Assembly: GCF_040683095.1 (NCBI RefSeq)
Contig: NZ_JBFBCI010000029.1
Location: 36,366 to 100,365, forward strand
Source of the DNA: Sphaerisporangium sp040683095
GTDB taxonomy: Bacteria; Actinomycetota; Actinomycetes; Streptosporangiales; Streptosporangiaceae
Length of the DNA stretch: 64,000 bases
Direction: 5' to 3'
In this document: positions 32,847 to 41,571 of the stretch, piece after piece
How positions within the stretch are numbered: position 1 is the first letter of the stretch
How the letters are laid out: the number at the start of each line of letters is the position of its first letter
Notes under the pieces: model-generated
What the model saw: the letters and a program-made list of their open reading frames with translations, nothing else
The model's database searches: none
What the model was told of the DNA's origin: nothing
Program-made: the position numbers and the translations under genes

Positions 32847-34507
32847 TGATGACCTCGACGTCGGTGGGGTGCAGCGGCAGCTTGTGGCGGCGGCGGACCT
32901 TCTGCATCCAGTAGACGAGGAACGGGTAGCGGCGTCGCTGGACGCTGCCGTCGGCCGCCTCGATGTCGATGTCGTGCCACACCACGCAGTCGAACTCCAG
33001 GTGCCGGACCTCCCAGGGGCGCCGACCGATCCGCAGGGAGAGCTCGGTGAAGTCCCGCGCGGTGCCGTCGGGCAGCAGGGCGAGGTTCTCCTCGCCCATC
33101 AGCTGCAGGAACACTGCCTCGGGCAGGGCGTCCTGGGAGCGGCCCTCCATCTCGCTGTCGGTGTCGTCGCGGTCCGGGTACCGCGGCACGTCGCTCGCCA
33201 ACAGGTGTACCCCGGCGGCTTCGTTCGCGGCCAGCCACGCACGCTCCTGGTCCAGGACCGCACGCAGCGTATGCACCAGGCCCCAGTGCCGTTGAGGGGT
33301 GACCAGCAGCGGTCCGCCGCCCGCGGTCGATGGCAGCAGCCGTTCGCCGATGACGGCCCGCCGCGGGTCGCCTGCGTCGAGCCCCTGGTAGTCGGCTGAA
33401 TCGCGGGCCCGCTGGGCCACACCGCACGTACTTGGTGATGCCGGCCCGGCCCACTGCCGCCGGCTGGCGGCCCTCGCCCGGCAGAGTGCGCAGGAACATC
33501 GCGAACCAGCGGGCCGCGTAACCGACCAGCCGCAGCCGCTGCTCGGAGACACCGGACGCGGCGAGCTGCAGCACGTGCTGCTGGGCGACGTGGAGCAGCC
33601 AGGGCGCGTGCACGTCGCTGAGATCGACGGTCCCGCCGGAGAACCGGGGGCTCAGCACGTCGAGCCGGATCACCGCACGCTGGTGCTCCGACTCACGGTC
33701 GGCGTACCGAAGTTGCACGGACCTGCGCCACAAGCGCAGGCAGGTCGTGCTCTGCCCCTTCGCCGGCAGGTCGGCCGCCAGCAGGTCGGTCGCCGAGTGG
33801 TCCGCGAGCCAGCGGATGCCGGACTTGACCTGGGAGGGGCTGATGCGGCCGCCCTGCCGCAGCTGGCCCTCGTAGCCGAGCAAGACCTGGGCGCGCACCA
33901 CCTCGTTGAGCTCCGCCAGGGGGACGATGCCCATCGTGGTGTAGACCGCCGGGGCGGTGCGTGCCCACTGCGTCAGGTCGGGTCTGCCGGCCACGGACCA
34001 CTGCCGCTGGTGCGGCGTGCACAGCCTGGTGCCCTTCGTGTTGGCCCAGCGTGAGCAGACGCGCACCGCGCACTCGCCCAGCCGGGACGCGGCCGCGGGC
34101 CGGTTGCCAAGTACTCCGTGACCGTCAGGCCCGCGGCCGCCCGGGCGCCGGCGCAGCTCTTGCACAGCCCGCTCGCCTCGGCCGGCCGCGGGCAGCCGAC
34201 CGAGCACCGCGTCTCGCCGTACACGCGGCGGGCTGGTGGCGCCGGGGCGGTGGCGCACCAAGAGCTGATGTTGCCGGGAGAGCCGGCCGCCCGCCAGGCC
34301 GCCATACACCGATGGCACAGCCAGGGCGAGCACTCGACGGGCCGGTCGCAGGCCGGGTGGACGCAGGACCGCAGGGTGTGCCAGTCCGCGCCCAGCGGGA
34401 AGTGCAGCTCAAGGGCCCGCCCGGTCCAGGCCGTGCTTGGCGAGGTACTGCCAGTCGGGCTCCGCCGTTGTGGCGGCGGGCGGCGCGTACGGTGCCGGGC
34501 TGGTCAT
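32847..34507 (-). pseudogene. Middle recombinase (TnpB-like) of a Tn554-type triad, frameshifted and truncated
   Basis: An ATG at 34507 overlaps the stop of the first recombinase. The frame fails after 31 codons (WQYLAKHGLDRAGP stop). The reading then moves between frames: a Cys-rich segment (ETRCSVGCPRPAEASGLCKSC), a core (LNEVVRAQVLLGYEGQLRQGG; WLLHVAQQHVLQLAASG), then a third frame ending KLPLHPTDVEVI. The C-terminal catalytic part with the HxLRH and Tyr boxes is missing. At least two frameshifts and a terminal deletion make it inactive. Confidence 0.8.
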
Positions 34508-35715
34508 GAGAGCCCGAAGAGCTGGTCGGAGACCGCCCGGGCAGCGGCCGCCACCTTCGTGTCCGGGACGGACCGGTAGATGTCCTGGCTCGTGACGTCA
34601 CTGTGGCCGAGCAGGCGCTGGAGGACGTCCCGCGCGATGTCGAGGTCCGCAGCGGTCTCGCCGAAGGTGTGCCGGAGCATGTGCGGATGCAGGTGCCGCA
34701 GCCCGGCCCGCGCGGAGAGATCGGAGAGCAGGTCCTGGATCCGCCGCGGGCTGAGCGCGTCACCGCCGGGGTCGCCCGTCGGGCCGGGGAAGGTGACGAA
34801 GGCCCAGGGGCTTGCGCCGGCTCGCCGGATGGCGAGACGCTCGCGCATCCAGTCGGCGTAGAGCATCTCCACCGCGCCCGGCACGGGCACGATGACCATG
34901 CCGCGGTTCTTGTTGGCCGCGCCCTTCGGATGCCCGCCGCGTTTCCGCAGATGGACATGCGGACCCAGGACGTAGGAGCAGCCGGGCACGGTCCGGCCAA
35001 GCGGAACGAAGTGGATGTCCTCACGCATCAATGACACGAGTTGGCCGACCCGAAGTGCGCAGCAAGCCGTGATCGCCACCATGCATCTGTCCCGGGCGGT
35101 TTCCGTCGCCAGCAGGAGGCGAGCGAACTCCTCGTGGGTGGCGGCGAGCGCACGCGCCGATGAGTGGCTCGGCCGGGAGTCCACGCGGATCCGCGGCCTG
35201 ACCGCGACCATTCCGCGGCCCGTCTCGGCCGGGACGGTCGTGAACAGCGCGCTGAAAGCCTCGGGCTCAAGGCGCCCAAGGTCGGCCAGGTGGAGGTAGA
35301 AGCCGTGGATGGCGGCCAGAGCCGGAGCGAGAGTGGCCTCTTCGGGGAGTCGGCCGTTCCCCCGGCCGCTGCTTGCCCGCGGAGTGGTCCGCAGGTGCAT
35401 CACGTACGTCGCCATCCGAAGAGCGGCGTCGTTCCGGGAGAGGCCGCGCTCTTCGGACCAGACGTGGAGCCGCTTCAGGTGGCCCGCGTAGGTCTTGGTG
35501 GTTGATTCCTCGCAGGACCGCCCGAATCGCAGGTGACGAAGGTGGTCGTCGACGTCGCCGACCACGGTCAAGGTGGGGCCGGCCAGCACCGTCCAGTAGG
35601 CGAGCTCGTCGCTCACTGCGACGCGAACGATCTCCGCATGCATCGGTGCCGTGATGACCACAGCATGACCGTAGCCGAGTGACCGCCCCCACCTGCCCAG
35701 AACCATCAATCTCAT
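34504..35715 (-). CDS. Tyrosine recombinase (TnpA-like) of a Tn554-type triad
   Basis: The 403-residue tyrosine recombinase has an N-terminal SAM-like core-binding region (CEESTTKTYAGHLKRLHVWSEERGLSRNDAA). The catalytic domain has the first arginine in CCALRVGQLVSL, the second box HPHMLRHTFGE, LLGHSDVTS and the tyrosine in DIYRSV. All catalytic residues appear present. In such triads three recombinase-type proteins act together. Here both partners are broken, so the element is probably immobile on its own. A shorter start at M25 (MHAEIVRV) is possible. Confidence 0.85.
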   Translation of the reverse strand: MRLMVLGRWGRSLGYGHAVVITAPMHAEIVRVAVSDELAYWTVLAGPTLTVVGDVDDHLRHLRFGRSCEESTTKTYAGHLKRLHVWSEERGLSRNDAALRMATYVMHLRTTPRASSGRGNGRLPEEATLAPALAAIHGFYLHLADLGRLEPEAFSALFTTVPAETGRGMVAVRPRIRVDSRPSHSSARALAATHEEFARLLLATETARDRCMVAITACCALRVGQLVSLMREDIHFVPLGRTVPGCSYVLGPHVHLRKRGGHPKGAANKNRGMVIVPVPGAVEMLYADWMRERLAIRRAGASPWAFVTFPGPTGDPGGDALSPRRIQDLLSDLSARAGLRHLHPHMLRHTFGETAADLDIARDVLQRLLGHSDVTSQDIYRSVPDTKVAAAARAVSDQLFGLS

Positions 35716-36018
35716 GACATACAGGGCATTTATCAGTTATAGGGCCGAACTATGGCACCGCCCCAGTCCCCAACCTGTCGGTCAACGCGCGGCTCCCGAG
35801 GTTGTCTTACTCGACCTTTGACGTCGATCGGTACGAATGAGACAAAGCAGCATCACGACGCGTAGAAGCCGGGAGTCAGCGGAAGTCCGCTGGCTGAGCG
35901 TCCCGGCAGCGTACACGCGAGCGAACAACGAGCAACCAACGTCGGCCTGCTTCTCGGGCCGAGATCAGCCAACATCAAGAAACCGCAGCTCATGGACTAT
36001 ATTCACTGATCAAACCAA
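35716..36018. other. Intergenic stretch between recombinase and tRNA fragment
   Basis: No gene is seen. It has a small hairpin (CAGCGGA-AG-TCCGCTG near 35879). A segment at about 35912-35942 (GTACACGCGAGCGAACAACGAGCAACC) resembles one beside the next tRNA fragment near 38900. A left arm, AACCGCAGCTCA plus CTGATCAAAC, is repeated beside the complete tRNA at 52.5 kb. These are probably integrase arm-binding sequences. Confidence 0.45.
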
Positions 36019-36062
36019 GTAGGGCGGGTGGGACTTGAACCCACGACCCACGGATCATGAGT
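36019..36062 (-). repeat. tRNA-Met 3'-segment (attachment-site copy A)
   Basis: 44 bp match the 3' half of the tRNA-Met(CAT) gene at 52.6 kb, from the acceptor end through the T arm to the anticodon, with two or three mismatches. The 5' half is absent. It is an old att site left by an integrative element. Confidence 0.75.
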
Positions 36063-36160
36063 GGAGGATACTTCACCGGCTTTCCAGGGCGTTGACCTGC
36101 TGAACCAGGCGCCCGAGGTGAGCTGAGGACGAAGATCATCCCGTGTATATCCCGCAGTGC

Positions 36161-36421
36161 CTACTGATCAGCCGTCTGATGCCTGGCCCGCTCTCGTAGT
36201 CGACGTAGCCGGCGTTCGTACTGGCCCGCATACGACCTCTGGGCCTTATCGACGAGGCGGATCAAGGGATCCGAAGAGTGCTCATAAAGCTCGACCTCGA
36301 ACGGGTCACTGTCGTAGTCGATGAGCTGCCGCAGCCGCTCGGGGTACGCGCCGTACTCACCGACCGGCAGGTACGGCTCGATGAACTCCCACTCCGAATC
36401 CGTCAGTTGCACTCGCGTCAC
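36161..36421 (-). pseudogene. N-terminal remnant of an IS5-family transposase
   Basis: The frame begins MTRVQLTDSEWEFIEPYLPV and GEYGAYPERLRQ, the start of IS5-type transposases of streptomycetes. After residue 32 it switches to unrelated sequence (DSDPFEVELYEHSSDPLIRL and a basic tail). It is therefore a chimera of a transposase start and other coding sequence, without the DDE domain. Confidence 0.6.
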
Positions 36422-36603
36422 CCAAGAACGTCTACCGGTCTGGGGCCTGCCGCGAAGGCAAATCTCGCAGATTGTTCACGACGTAATACGCGCCCTAGCA
36501 CTCCAGCACCGGTTTTCGGCTGGGCTTTCCCGAGCTAAGCCGGGCACGTAGCGGCCTCGAGTCCATTGTGGCCCATACGGTCCAGAACTTGTATTGTGCG
36601 GGC

Positions 36604-37200
36604 ATGCCCCGACCTCGTGAGTTCGATGAAGATCGCGTGATTCTCGCTATCCGCGACGAGTTCTGGGACAAGGGCTACGCGGCGACATCGATGGACGACC
36701 TGCTGCGCGTGAGCGGGCTGGGCAAAGGCAGCCTCTACGGGGCGTTCGGGGACAAGCGCAGCCTGTTCCTGCGAGTGCTGCGCCACTACGACGACGCGAA
36801 CCTGCTGATGCTGCGCGAGCGTCTGGCATCCGCCGCGCGCGGGATCGACCTGGTGCGCGAGTTCGTGCTCAGCCCGACCGGCGACCCGACCGGAGCAGTT
36901 GCGCGCCGGGGTTGCCTGCTGGCGAACAGCAACGCCGAACTCGCCACCAGCACTCCGGACGTGGCCGCTGAAGCCCGCCGCACTTACGACGCGATCACCG
37001 CCACGCTCACTGCGGCACTGGAGCGCGCCCAGCGCGAAGGAGACCTCGACCCCGACACCGACCCCGCCGAGACCGCCCGCGCGGTCCTCGTCGCCCAACT
37101 CGGCCTCATCGCGCTCGGGCGCACCGGCACGGACATCGACGTGCTCACCACGGCGGCCCAGTCCGCCCTGGCGCGGCTCCTGCCCACCCCGATGCAGTAG
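36604..37200 (+). CDS. TetR-family regulator
   Basis: The 198-residue regulator has an N-terminal helix-turn-helix (REFDEDRVILAIRDEFWDKGYAATSMDDLLRVSGLGKGSLYGAFGDK). The TetR_C_11-like ligand domain has RGCLLANSNAELA. ATG 36604 fits the family start. It lies upstream of and on the same strand as a SDR gene whose leader has a palindrome likely bound by this protein. Confidence 0.9.
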   Translation: MPRPREFDEDRVILAIRDEFWDKGYAATSMDDLLRVSGLGKGSLYGAFGDKRSLFLRVLRHYDDANLLMLRERLASAARGIDLVREFVLSPTGDPTGAVARRGCLLANSNAELATSTPDVAAEARRTYDAITATLTAALERAQREGDLDPDTDPAETARAVLVAQLGLIALGRTGTDIDVLTTAAQSALARLLPTPMQ

Positions 37201-37320
37201 CAACAGCTCAGCCGCCGAACTGTACCGCCGCAGCCTGCCACCTGCCCCGAGCCCTCGGGGGTGCGCCCTCAAGCTGCACGCCACGACCATTCTTGACTAC
37301 TCGGTCCATATCTGGGAAGA

Positions 37321-37342
37321 TTATGGACGTAACAGTCCATAA
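37321..37342. promoter_or_regulatory. TetR-type operator before SDR gene
   Basis: TTATGGAC-N6-GTCCATAA is a perfect dyad 17 bp upstream of the SDR start. A second half-site, GGTCCATA, lies at 37303-37310 and a related CGGTCCAG near the TetR start. TTGACT at 37293 may be the -35 box, placing the dyad over the -10 or start point, as for a repressor. Confidence 0.6.
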
Positions 37343-37359
37343 CCTCGAAGGAGAACCGC

Positions 37360-38094
37360 ATGGCCGTCTTGGCAGACAAGGTCGCCGTAGTCACCGGGGG
37401 CAGCACCGGCATCGGGTTCGCGACCGCACGCGCGTTCCGCGACGAGGGCGCCAAGGTGTTCATCACCGGTCGCCGCAAGGAGGTGCTCGACGCCGCGGTC
37501 GCCGAGCTCGGCTCCGACGTGACCGGCGCGGTCTGCGATTCTTCGGTGCCCGCAGAGCTCGACGCGTTCTACGGGACCGTGCGCGACCAGGCCGGACGCA
37601 TCGACGTGCTCGTCGCCAACGCCGGCATCGGCATCGCAGCTCCGTTCGGCGAGGTGACGGAGGAGCTGATCGACTCAGTGTTCGCCACCAACGTCAAGGG
37701 GACGATCTTCACCGTGCAGCAAGCGCTGCCGCACCTCAGCACAAACGCATCGGTGATCCTTACGGGTTCGACCGCCGCGACACGGCCCAACCAGGGGCTC
37801 GAGGTCTACGCAGCGTCGAAGGCCGCGGTCCGCAGCCTCGCCCGCGGCTGGGCCCTCAGCTCGCGCGCACATGGCTTTCGGGTCAACGTCGTATCCCCGG
37901 GCGGAGTACGCACCCCCGGCCTGCTCGAACTGATCCCGCCCGAGATGCTCAAGCAGGCCGAAGGCCGCATCCCCCTTGGCCGCCTCGCCGAGCCCGAGGA
38001 GATCGCCGCCGTGACGACGTTCCTCGCCTCGGACGCGTCGAGCTACATCAACGGTGCCGAATACTACGCCGACGGTGGATCCGCGCAGGCATGA
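37360..38094 (+). CDS. Short-chain dehydrogenase/reductase
   Basis: The 244-residue SDR has VVTGGSTGIGFATARAF (cofactor loop), VANAGIG, the catalytic Ser in LTGSTA, and Tyr-x-x-x-Lys as YAASK, ending GAEYYADGGSAQA. The residue pattern after the first strand (TGRRK) suggests NADP preference. The substrate is unknown. GAAGGAG precedes the ATG. The pair TetR-SDR is a common inducible detoxification cassette. Confidence 0.93.
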   Translation: MAVLADKVAVVTGGSTGIGFATARAFRDEGAKVFITGRRKEVLDAAVAELGSDVTGAVCDSSVPAELDAFYGTVRDQAGRIDVLVANAGIGIAAPFGEVTEELIDSVFATNVKGTIFTVQQALPHLSTNASVILTGSTAATRPNQGLEVYAASKAAVRSLARGWALSSRAHGFRVNVVSPGGVRTPGLLELIPPEMLKQAEGRIPLGRLAEPEEIAAVTTFLASDASSYINGAEYYADGGSAQA

Positions 38095-38303
38095 GCGCTC
38101 TCGTAAGCGCCGAGCACATCGTGTTCCTCGGCCGGGGCGCCGAACTCGTCGGCGAACCGGTGGGCGAGGTCGAAGCGGATCGGCTGGAGTGGATCCCGAT
38201 GAGTGAGATCCCCGGCATGATCGCGCGCGGCGACGTATGGAACTCCGGGGTCCTCGTCGGGCTCCTGTACGCGCGGGAGCGGGTCAACGCGTCGCGCGGA
38301 TAA
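38091..38303 (+). pseudogene. C-terminal fragment of a NUDIX-type hydrolase
   Basis: 70 codons begin at an ATG overlapping the SDR stop. The sequence (EHIVFLGRGAELVGEPVGEVEADRLEWIPMSEIPGMIARG) matches the end of NUDIX proteins, but the NUDIX box itself is missing. It may be expressed through coupling but should be inactive as a hydrolase. Confidence 0.6.
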
Positions 38304-38530
38304 CCGCTCGTTTGAGTTCGGCGATGCGCCGGCCGTGGCGCTGGGAGCCGATCATGCCGGCGAGTTGTTCGGCGCGGTAGAGGTGGGGTTGTGCGGCGTC
38401 TGCCTTCGCCCATGGCGAGTAGGGCATGGGCAAGGTCGCAGCGTAGTCCCGCCTCGGCGCGGTTATAGGTGCCGTCCATGCCGGCGAGCGCGGAGCGTAG
38501 ATCCTCGGCGGTATCGGGGTCGCCGAACCG
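38284..38530 (-). pseudogene. C-terminal TPR remnant of a helix-turn-helix regulator
   Basis: Read leftward, one frame gives DGTYNRAEAGLRCDLAHALLAMGE, and after a one-base shift the next gives QPHLYRAEQLAGMIGSQRHGRRIAELKRAV. Together these resemble the TPR tail of actinobacterial XRE regulators. The DNA-binding part is absent, and it overlaps the NUDIX fragment. Confidence 0.5.
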
Positions 38531-38743
38531 GACCAGGCAGTTGCCTCGCCGGCGGGCGGGTCACGGGTTACCCCGTGGCCCTTCGACTTTATGCCTCTGA
38601 GCTGGGAAAACGGCCCCAGTTTCCTCCCGTGTACATCCCCTGAGGACCGGCTCAGGGCTGCTTTCGGTGGCATGCACCTGCAGGCGCGTGCGGGGCCGTT
38701 GGCCGAGAAGGTCCAGGCCAACGGGTGTTCAGAATGATCACGG

Positions 38744-38789
38744 GGTAGGGCGGGTGGGACTTGAACCCACGACCGACGGATTATGAGTC
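38744..38789 (-). repeat. tRNA-Met 3'-segment (attachment-site copy B)
   Basis: 46 bp are identical to the 3' half of the tRNA-Met(CAT) gene at 52.6 kb, including the encoded CC of the CCA end. The match stops just past the anticodon (GGATTATGAGTC). This is the best preserved partial copy and thus probably the youngest crossover site. Confidence 0.85.
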
Positions 38790-39028
38790 AGTTCGATTGG
38801 TGTCGCTGAGTGTCGCGGGATGACGTTTTCTATTACTCTGCCCGCGATCATGCCCATCATCGTGCCGGGAAGTGATGGTGGATGCCGCGCCGTATCGCGT
38901 ACATGCGAGCAACCACCGAGCAAACATGCGTTCTTGAGCATCGCCATTATGTGCCATTTGTCCCCTATCTCGACACCGCTGTGTAAGGTCAGGATTTCGT
39001 GGCGAGGCCCAGCCAAGAAGCCGCCCAG
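38790..39028. other. Short intergenic stretch after att copy B
   Basis: No gene. It holds a GTACATGCGAGCAACCACCGAGCAAAC segment near 38899 resembling the one at 35.9 kb, so probably arm sites of the same integration system. Confidence 0.4.
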
Positions 39029-40282
39029 TCAACTCGAGGTTCTGGCCTGCCGGCCTGCCGCGGGATGTGGTTTCGCGTACCGGCCGGAGAGGTGGCCGAG
39101 CTTGAGCCCCAGGTGCAAGGCGAGACGCTCGGTGCCTTTCCGGAGGCTGACCCCGCCTATTTCCTCGATCTTCGCCAAGCGGTGGTAGAGCGTCGTGCGA
39201 TGGATGACGAGCTGCTCGGAGGTCGCCTTGATATCGCCCGCGAGGTCCAGGAACACCTCCAGGGTGTGCAGCAGCTGACCGGGTTCATCCCGCTCGGCCA
39301 GTTTGCCGAGCGCCGGATGCAGCAGGTCGAGGCTGATCTGCTGGAAGGGCAGCTCGGCCAGTATGCGGTAGATCCCGAGCTCGGACCATTCGACGATGCT
39401 GTCCAGGCCCAGGACCCGGCCGATGCGCGTCGCCTGCTGGGCCTGCCGGTAGGACAGACGCGCATCGGCAAGGTGAGCGACCTGCGTCCCGATGCCGACG
39501 CGTCCACTGTCGGCACCCGCACCCTGCAGACCTCGTTCGTAGTCCGCCTTGATGCGGCCCGCCAGCTCCACCGGCCTGGTGTCGCGGTCGACGGCCACGA
39601 CCAGGATGGCGTGGTCGGGTCGCACCAGGTGCAGGCCACGCCTGATCGGGAGTTGCCGCCGGGCGTGTGCGAGGGACAGGTCGGCCGCGTTGGCACGGTC
39701 GTCGTGGTCGGCGGGCTCCTCGGTGTCCAGGACAATGACGCGGACCGGCCGGGCGATGTCCATGAGCGCGTCCTCGGCGAGGCCGCTGACCGCTTGCGCG
39801 CGGACCGCGGGGTCGTCGTCCAGCAGGTCCCGCAGGAGCTCACGCTCGCGGGCTCGCTGGAGGTTGTTGAGCAGCCCGTCACGATAGAGGATGTTCGCGG
39901 CCTCGTCCGCCGCCCGCTCCGCCACCGCGATCTCCTCGGCCGTCAGCGACTCTTCGGCGTCGATGAGCCACAGATAACCCAGGTGCAGGTCGCGGAACCG
40001 GATCGGTATGCCCACCCGGCTCAGCATGCCGAACTCGGGGTTGCCCGGCAGGCGGAACCAACCGGTGGCATGCTGTGCACCGTGCCGGCGCGCCCACTCG
40101 ATGGCCTCGGGATTGGCCTTCCTGTGCAGGATCGAGGCCAGCCGTTGCTCATCCACTGCGCCGTAGTGCGGACTGTAGGACTGCAGCCGCATCTGCGGGT
40201 CGTCTATGGCGACCGACCGGGACAGCTGTTCGCCGACCCGGTCGGTGAGGCGTTGCAAATCACTCACCCGCCAAGTCTCCAC
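39029..40282 (-). CDS. PucR/CdaR-type transcriptional regulator
   Basis: The 417-residue protein has an N-terminal sensing region, a GGDEF-like middle part, and the PucR C-terminal helix-turn-helix (LLHTLEVFLDLAGDIKATSEQLVIHRTTLYHRLAKIEEIGG). Such regulators control breakdown of purines, amino acids and betaines. It is the last gene on this strand below a nine-gene catabolic operon and probably regulates it. The start is GTG at 40282 or, with better GGAG spacing, GTG at 40267. Confidence 0.88.
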   Translation of the reverse strand: METWRVSDLQRLTDRVGEQLSRSVAIDDPQMRLQSYSPHYGAVDEQRLASILHRKANPEAIEWARRHGAQHATGWFRLPGNPEFGMLSRVGIPIRFRDLHLGYLWLIDAEESLTAEEIAVAERAADEAANILYRDGLLNNLQRARERELLRDLLDDDPAVRAQAVSGLAEDALMDIARPVRVIVLDTEEPADHDDRANAADLSLAHARRQLPIRRGLHLVRPDHAILVVAVDRDTRPVELAGRIKADYERGLQGAGADSGRVGIGTQVAHLADARLSYRQAQQATRIGRVLGLDSIVEWSELGIYRILAELPFQQISLDLLHPALGKLAERDEPGQLLHTLEVFLDLAGDIKATSEQLVIHRTTLYHRLAKIEEIGGVSLRKGTERLALHLGLKLGHLSGRYAKPHPAAGRQARTSS

Positions 40283-40368
40283 CAGCGGGCATGCTCCTCA
40301 TCCGGTAGTCCGACGTGACGGCGAGCGGATCCGCCGGAAGTGCTCCTCTGCCTACTCCGACTGCGTGA

Positions 40369-41571
40369 TCACCGCCGGGCGGGCATCGCTGCCAGCACCG
40401 ACTGCTCCGTGGGATAGGCGGCGGGATCGAACCGGTCCAGCCGGTAGGCGCGCTGGTCCAGCCACTCGCTCGACCCATCCAGGATGACGTCGGCCAGCAT
40501 CCGCCCGAGCCCGGGCCCGTGAGTCACCCCAGCCTCGTTGTCCCCGGCCAGGACGTAGAGCCCGGCGACATCGGGCACCGGCCCGGCCAGGAAGCGCCGG
40601 TCAGGGGTCATGCACGGGATGCCCTGCAGCCACCAGGAAATCGTGGTGTCCTTCACCGGCACCAGCTTGCGCAGCTTCGGCACCAACGTCGAGGTCAGGC
40701 GGTCGGCGAGCTCCTCGTGGCGCGGCTGCCCGCCGTCGCCCGCCGTGGCGTCCAGCTCGAACAGGGGCGCGTAGCCGTCGCCGTTTCCGTAGGTGAGCCC
40801 GCCACGGTGTTCGCGCAGCCAGAGCCCGAACAAGTCAGGGATCATGACCGTCGGCATCGACGACGAGACACCCGAATGCGGTGAGACGACCCGCGTGGCG
40901 ACCATGCGCAGCAGCGGCACTCGGTAGCCGACCTCGCCGAGCAGCTCGTTGGTCCAGGCGCCGCAGGCGAGCACCACCCGGTCGGCGGCGATGTCGCCCG
41001 CGCTGGTGCGTGCTCCGACGACGGCACCGTCGGACGTGAGAAGGCCGGTGACCCGGGTGTTCGTCCGGACTTCCGGCAGCCGTGAGGCGAGCGCGCGCGT
41101 GGTGCGACCGGCGCTGATCTGGATGCCTCCCGGGTGTAGGGCGCCGCCGACGACGCTTTCCGCCGCGATCACGCCGCCCGTGAGGTCGGCGACGTCCCTG
41201 GCCGAAAGAGCTCGGGTCTCTTCGGGCGCGAATGGGTGGTCGAGGACCGGCTCCACCCAGCTCCGCAAGCCCTCTTCTGTCGTCGCCGCGTACATGTTGC
41301 CGTTGGAGCGGTAGTCGATCGCCGCTCCACTCCTGGCGAGCCGGCGGTAGTAGGCGACGCCGTACTTCTCCAGCTCCAGATCGGTGTCGGTGAAGAAGTT
41401 GGCGTACCCGGCGGCCCACAGGCCGACGAATCCGGCGCCCGCGCCTGAGGTCGCGGCGGCGGGTACGCCGGAGTCCACCACGATCACCTGGCCCGCGTCA
41501 CGTTCCAGCAGATGGTGGGCTACCGAGGCGCCCATGACTCCAGCACCGACCACGACGGTTACCGACATCAC
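40369..41571 (-). CDS. FAD-dependent amino-acid/N-methyl-amino-acid oxidase (DAO family)
   Basis: The 400-residue enzyme has an N-terminal dinucleotide loop (VVVGAGVMGASVAHHL) and DAO-family motifs (VVLACGAWTNELL; VLAGDNEAGVTHGPGLGRMLADVI). It resembles sarcosine/dimethylglycine oxidases. It overlaps the Rieske oxygenase stop by 4 bp. With the oxygenase it could remove successive N-methyl groups (inference). Confidence 0.87.
   Translation of the reverse strand: MMSVTVVVGAGVMGASVAHHLLERDAGQVIVVDSGVPAAATSGAGAGFVGLWAAGYANFFTDTDLELEKYGVAYYRRLARSGAAIDYRSNGNMYAATTEEGLRSWVEPVLDHPFAPEETRALSARDVADLTGGVIAAESVVGGALHPGGIQISAGRTTRALASRLPEVRTNTRVTGLLTSDGAVVGARTSAGDIAADRVVLACGAWTNELLGEVGYRVPLLRMVATRVVSPHSGVSSSMPTVMIPDLFGLWLREHRGGLTYGNGDGYAPLFELDATAGDGGQPRHEELADRLTSTLVPKLRKLVPVKDTTISWWLQGIPCMTPDRRFLAGPVPDVAGLYVLAGDNEAGVTHGPGLGRMLADVILDGSSEWLDQRAYRLDRFDPAAYPTEQSVLAAMPARR

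Noticed and set aside
36019..36120. Possible tRNA gene at the 36.0 kb fragment
   Set aside because: After the anticodon the sequence no longer matches a D arm or a 5' acceptor strand, so no cloverleaf forms; it is an att remnant.
38744..38789. Possible tRNA gene at the 38.7 kb fragment
   Set aside because: It is identical to the real tRNA only in the 3' half; the 5' half is missing.
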